From Anaerolineae bacterium (GTDB lineage Bacteria > Chloroflexota > Anaerolineae > Aggregatilineales > Phototrophicaceae): DNA of 15,753 nt. Every line of letters begins with the position of its first letter. Position 1 is the stretch's first letter. Positions 13,250 to 15,753 of this stretch are shown piece by piece. The notes below the pieces were generated by a model. It made no database searches. It saw only the letters and a list, made by a program, of their open reading frames with translations, and was not told where the DNA came from. The position numbers were made by a program, and so were the translations under genes. Location: the NCBI GenBank assembly GCA_028284565.1, contig JANQRM010000009.1, forward strand, positions 1 to 15,753, given 5' to 3'.

Positions 13250-15544
13250 CTATCGCAACAACAAGCCTATCAGCGTGTCATACAATCGCCATAAGCCCCG
13301 TCGAGGTGGGTCTGCCCAATCGCGTCCGGGCAGAATCGGTGGGAATTTGCTGGCGGTGGGTTCATCAAAGGCATTGTTCCATCCTTCGCCTGTCCACAGA
13401 ATATCCGCGCCGGGGATACCAATATCCGCGACTAAGCCGTCGGGGTCATAGCCATTGTTCTCCCAGATGTTGTCGTGAATCCAGTTGTTCTCTGGCAATG
13501 GACCCAAATCGAAGACTGTATCCCGCTTGTAACCCGCGATATAGAGGCTCGTCAATGCCAAGCCCATCGTCTTGTTGTTGCGAATCTCGTTGTTGAAGAC
13601 TTCCGTATAGTCGGCTGTCATAATCAGGATGCCTGTTCCTGATGGCACAAGCGCAACCGTCGAGCCTTCTGCTGCAAAGGTCGGCAAGTTGTTATCTGCG
13701 ATGACATTGTTAAAGACTCGCGAGTTATAGCCCACTTTGGAGGGGTTATTAGGGAGCAAGAAGACCAAGATTCCGCCGACATTGTTCGTGGCGACATTAT
13801 CATAAACATCCGCATTCGTGCTGTTCTCGATTTCGATTCCTGTGACATTCCCATGCACATAGTTATCGCGGACAATGATGGGACCCCGACTTTGCCCGAC
13901 ATAAATGCCCGCATCCGCAATACCAGAGACCTCCGTGTTTTCAATCAGAATATCGGTGCATTCGATAGGATAGAGTCCATAAATCGTGCTTTTGCCTTCG
14001 ACATCCGTAATGCCTTCGACAATCAAATCGCGATAGACAATGCGCTCGGCTCCTGTCGTCAACACCCCATTGCCCACATAACCTCGTATGCCAAAGCCTT
14101 CGAGGACAAAATCATCACCCGTTGTATTGAATCCATCACTGCGTGTATTTTCGCCATCCAGCCACGGACGAATGCGGGTATCCTCGGCATCGACTTCGCC
14201 AATGACGGTGAGGTTGGGCGTGTCGATAAAGACGCTTTCGTAATAGACCCCCGCTTTCACGAGGATGGTATCCCCCGCAAGCGCTCGGTCAATCGCACCT
14301 TGAATCGACTCGCCTTCTTCCACAGTGATGGTTTGGGGTTCACGGTCTTCGGGGATGAAGGGTAGAGCCAGTGAACTCGCCACGTCACTCCGCATGGGAT
14401 TGTCCATCGACTCCACAATCGGCAAGCCGGATGGCACGCTATTGGGGATCGAAATCAGCTCAGCAGGTTCATCGGTTAATGCCAGCAAAAACGCCACCAA
14501 ATCGTCGCGCTCTTGGTCGGTGAGGTCAAATCCACGAATCTTTTCATCGACATCTGCTTCCACACCAAAGGCAACACCCCCGCCATCAGCATAGAAATCA
14601 ATCACCTCTTCGAGTGTTTCAAACACGCCATTGTGCATATAAGGCGCGCTCAGGGCGATATTGCGCAAGCCAGGTGTACGGAAACCCCGTTCAGCATCCG
14701 GCGCATTCAAGACTTCGACTTGTCCTAAATCGGGATTGTCGGGATCAAGGTCAGGGACACCCAATACATGGAAAGTATTATGTGTAAAGGTGGGCCACGC
14801 ATGACATTCAAAACAGCGTGTCTCGGCACTGCGAAAGATATCGAAGCCACGTCGTTGGGGTGGAGTCAGTGCATTGAAATCTCCCGCCGCGAATCGGTCA
14901 AAAGGCGCATCATTCGTAATCAGGGTGCGCTCAAAGGAAGCTATCGCAGAGACCACATTATTGACTGTGATGCCATCATCAAAGGCAGAATCAAAATGTT
15001 CGACATACTCTGGAATCGCCTGTAACTCAGCAATCATTTCATCCAAGTCTGCGCCCATCTCGTCTTCAGCTGTCAGCGGAATCAGCATCTGCTCTTCGAG
15101 TGAACTAGCGCGTCCATCCCAGAAGAGCGCATCCATATAAGCGACGTTCCAGAGCGAGGGGGCATTCCGACGCAAATCTTCTCCATGCGCGCCCAACGAC
15201 ACCGTGCGTCCATCACTGAAGCCTTGATCGGGATGGTGGCAGGTCGCACAGGACAAATCATTATTGGCAGAGAGGATGGGATCATAAAAGAGCAACCGTC
15301 CCAGTTCAGCTTGTGCCAAATCCACCGGAGGCAGTTCTTCCCACGCGAGTTGTAAACCTGTTGTTGCATCACCAACTTGGCGCGCACCGCCCCCTTGTTC
15401 AGCCAAGGGAATCACGGGGTCTTCTGGTGCAGGGAGAAACATAAAGGCGGTGGCTAGGATACAGATAAACATCATTGCGACGATGCTAACAAGTTTCAAC
15501 AGGCGTTTGATCGGACTGCGAGAAGGGGCATTTTTTTGGGTCAT
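13250..15544 (-). CDS. Membrane-anchored di-haem cytochrome c peroxidase/MauG domain fused to a parallel beta-helix
   Basis: From ATG 15544 the product has 764 residues. A single N-terminal membrane anchor (about 16-37) exports it. Residues about 60-360 form a CCP/MauG domain with two haem c sites, CATCH (99-103) and CFECH (244-248), the usual FWDGR (141-145), and APYMHNGVFETLEEVIDFY (300-318), whose Met303 is the likely axial ligand of the second haem. Residues about 403-700 form a right-handed parallel beta-helix of the NosD/TIGR03805-like type, with the stretches IYGLYPIECTDILIEN, GIADAGIYVGQSRG and TGIEIENSTNADVYDN. The CCP domain would reduce peroxide or carry out MauG-like oxidation in the periplasm or at the cell surface; the beta-helix probably binds a polysaccharide. 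A TTG start at 15622 is rejected because it adds residues before the anchor and overlaps the upstream gene. A probable PQQ-type dehydrogenase gene ends 74 bases upstream, suggesting one operon. Confidence 0.88.
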   Translation of the reverse strand: MTQKNAPSRSPIKRLLKLVSIVAMMFICILATAFMFLPAPEDPVIPLAEQGGGARQVGDATTGLQLAWEELPPVDLAQAELGRLLFYDPILSANNDLSCATCHHPDQGFSDGRTVSLGAHGEDLRRNAPSLWNVAYMDALFWDGRASSLEEQMLIPLTAEDEMGADLDEMIAELQAIPEYVEHFDSAFDDGITVNNVVSAIASFERTLITNDAPFDRFAAGDFNALTPPQRRGFDIFRSAETRCFECHAWPTFTHNTFHVLGVPDLDPDNPDLGQVEVLNAPDAERGFRTPGLRNIALSAPYMHNGVFETLEEVIDFYADGGGVAFGVEADVDEKIRGFDLTDQERDDLVAFLLALTDEPAELISIPNSVPSGLPIVESMDNPMRSDVASSLALPFIPEDREPQTITVEEGESIQGAIDRALAGDTILVKAGVYYESVFIDTPNLTVIGEVDAEDTRIRPWLDGENTRSDGFNTTGDDFVLEGFGIRGYVGNGVLTTGAERIVYRDLIVEGITDVEGKSTIYGLYPIECTDILIENTEVSGIADAGIYVGQSRGPIIVRDNYVHGNVTGIEIENSTNADVYDNVATNNVGGILVFLLPNNPSKVGYNSRVFNNVIADNNLPTFAAEGSTVALVPSGTGILIMTADYTEVFNNEIRNNKTMGLALTSLYIAGYKRDTVFDLGPLPENNWIHDNIWENNGYDPDGLVADIGIPGADILWTGEGWNNAFDEPTASKFPPILPGRDWADPPRRGLWRLYDTLIGLLLR

Positions 15545-15618
15545 GGTAATTTCCAAGAAGAAAAATTTAGGTGTCAAATAATTGTTGCAATTGTAACGTA
15601 AAATCGGGAATTTCGTTG

Positions 15619-15753
15619 TCAATCTGAATTATCTGGACGGATACGATAGATTGCACCACCGTCTTCACCAACCGTACCAAAGTAGAGGTCCCCATTAGGG
15701 CTGACGACAATATCCAAGCGACACTGCACCCCGCCTAAGTCCATTTCATGCAC
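15619..15753 (-). CDS. C-terminal end of a probable PQQ-type glucose/sorbosone dehydrogenase (partial)
   Basis: The last 44 codons of a gene running in from the right edge read CRLDIVVSPNGDLYFGTVGEDGG and end AIYRIRPDNSD before TGA 15619. The D-I-x-x-x-P-N-G-x-L-Y-x-G and G-x-I-Y-R-I pattern is the closing blade of soluble PQQ-dependent sugar dehydrogenases and related six-bladed propellers. The active site lies outside the window, so enzyme identity is uncertain. It is on the same strand as the cytochrome/beta-helix gene, 74 bases upstream; a sugar dehydrogenase next to an extracytoplasmic c-type cytochrome makes sense as donor and acceptor, though that pairing is inference. Confidence 0.6.
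   Translation of the reverse strand: MHEMDLGGVQCRLDIVVSPNGDLYFGTVGEDGGAIYRIRPDNSD

Noticed and set aside
13853..14365. 170-codon plus-strand ORF opposite the beta-helix region
   Set aside because: An antisense shadow of a repetitive beta-helix coding region with no ribosome-binding site or recognisable domain.
15545..15622. N-terminal extension of the cytochrome/beta-helix gene to TTG 15622
   Set aside because: It overlaps the stop of the upstream gene and precedes the membrane anchor with an atypical segment; ATG 15544 fits an exported protein.
15572..15622. Promoter with TTGACA boxes upstream of the cytochrome/beta-helix gene
   Set aside because: Two TTGACA hexamers are present on the minus strand but neither has a -10 box at usable spacing; one overlaps the upstream stop codon.

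Overview
The window reads as one contiguous piece of a bacterial chromosome, moderately GC-balanced, with compact operons on both strands. The lineage is an inference: the mix of a WYGHSCFR-type MBL-fold protein, small MglA/Arf-like GTPase relatives, secreted jelly-roll and propeller proteins without anchors, and GGGCG...CGCCC palindromes at gene ends resembles Chloroflexota (Anaerolineae-like). No rRNA, tRNA, CRISPR array, transposase or phage gene was seen.

Layout, left to right. (1) 1-4446, minus strand: a PadR-type regulator followed by an ABC-2 exporter operon (one ATPase, two different permeases), closed by a Rho-independent terminator. Candidate inverted-repeat operators lie in both the regulator promoter and the exporter promoter. 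(2) 4484-6236, plus strand: an AT-rich KAP-family P-loop NTPase, broken by an apparent one-base deletion between its first codons and the Walker A motif. (3) 6297-6689: a small SRPBCC protein. (4) 9792-6731, minus strand: three tightly coupled genes, a secreted propeller-like protein, a double-hotdog thioesterase and a DinB/MDMPI-type protein. (5) 9929-10423, plus strand: a small-GTPase fold that seems to have lost its nucleotide-binding motifs. (6) 11393-10418, minus strand: an MBL-fold protein starting at TTG behind a strong promoter, then a roughly 100-residue protein. (7) 11615-12940, plus strand: a secreted protein with two jelly-roll domains and a clear terminator. (8) 12941-13249: intergenic, with a possible 58-residue membrane ORF and a long hairpin. 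(9) 15753-13250, minus strand: the tail of a probable PQQ-type sugar dehydrogenase, then an anchored di-haem cytochrome c peroxidase/MauG domain fused to a parallel beta-helix.

How the genes may work together: the PadR-ABC block is a self-contained regulated efflux unit. The MBL gene and its small partner form a two-gene operon. The last two genes look like an extracytoplasmic redox/carbohydrate module. The most notable items are the MauG/beta-helix fusion, the degenerate GTPase, the frameshifted KAP NTPase, and the PadR operator pair with one site inside the -35/-10 spacer of the exporter promoter. No multi-gene defence system is visible; the KAP NTPase is the only gene of a class linked to defence. 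All functional calls rest on reading motifs by eye.
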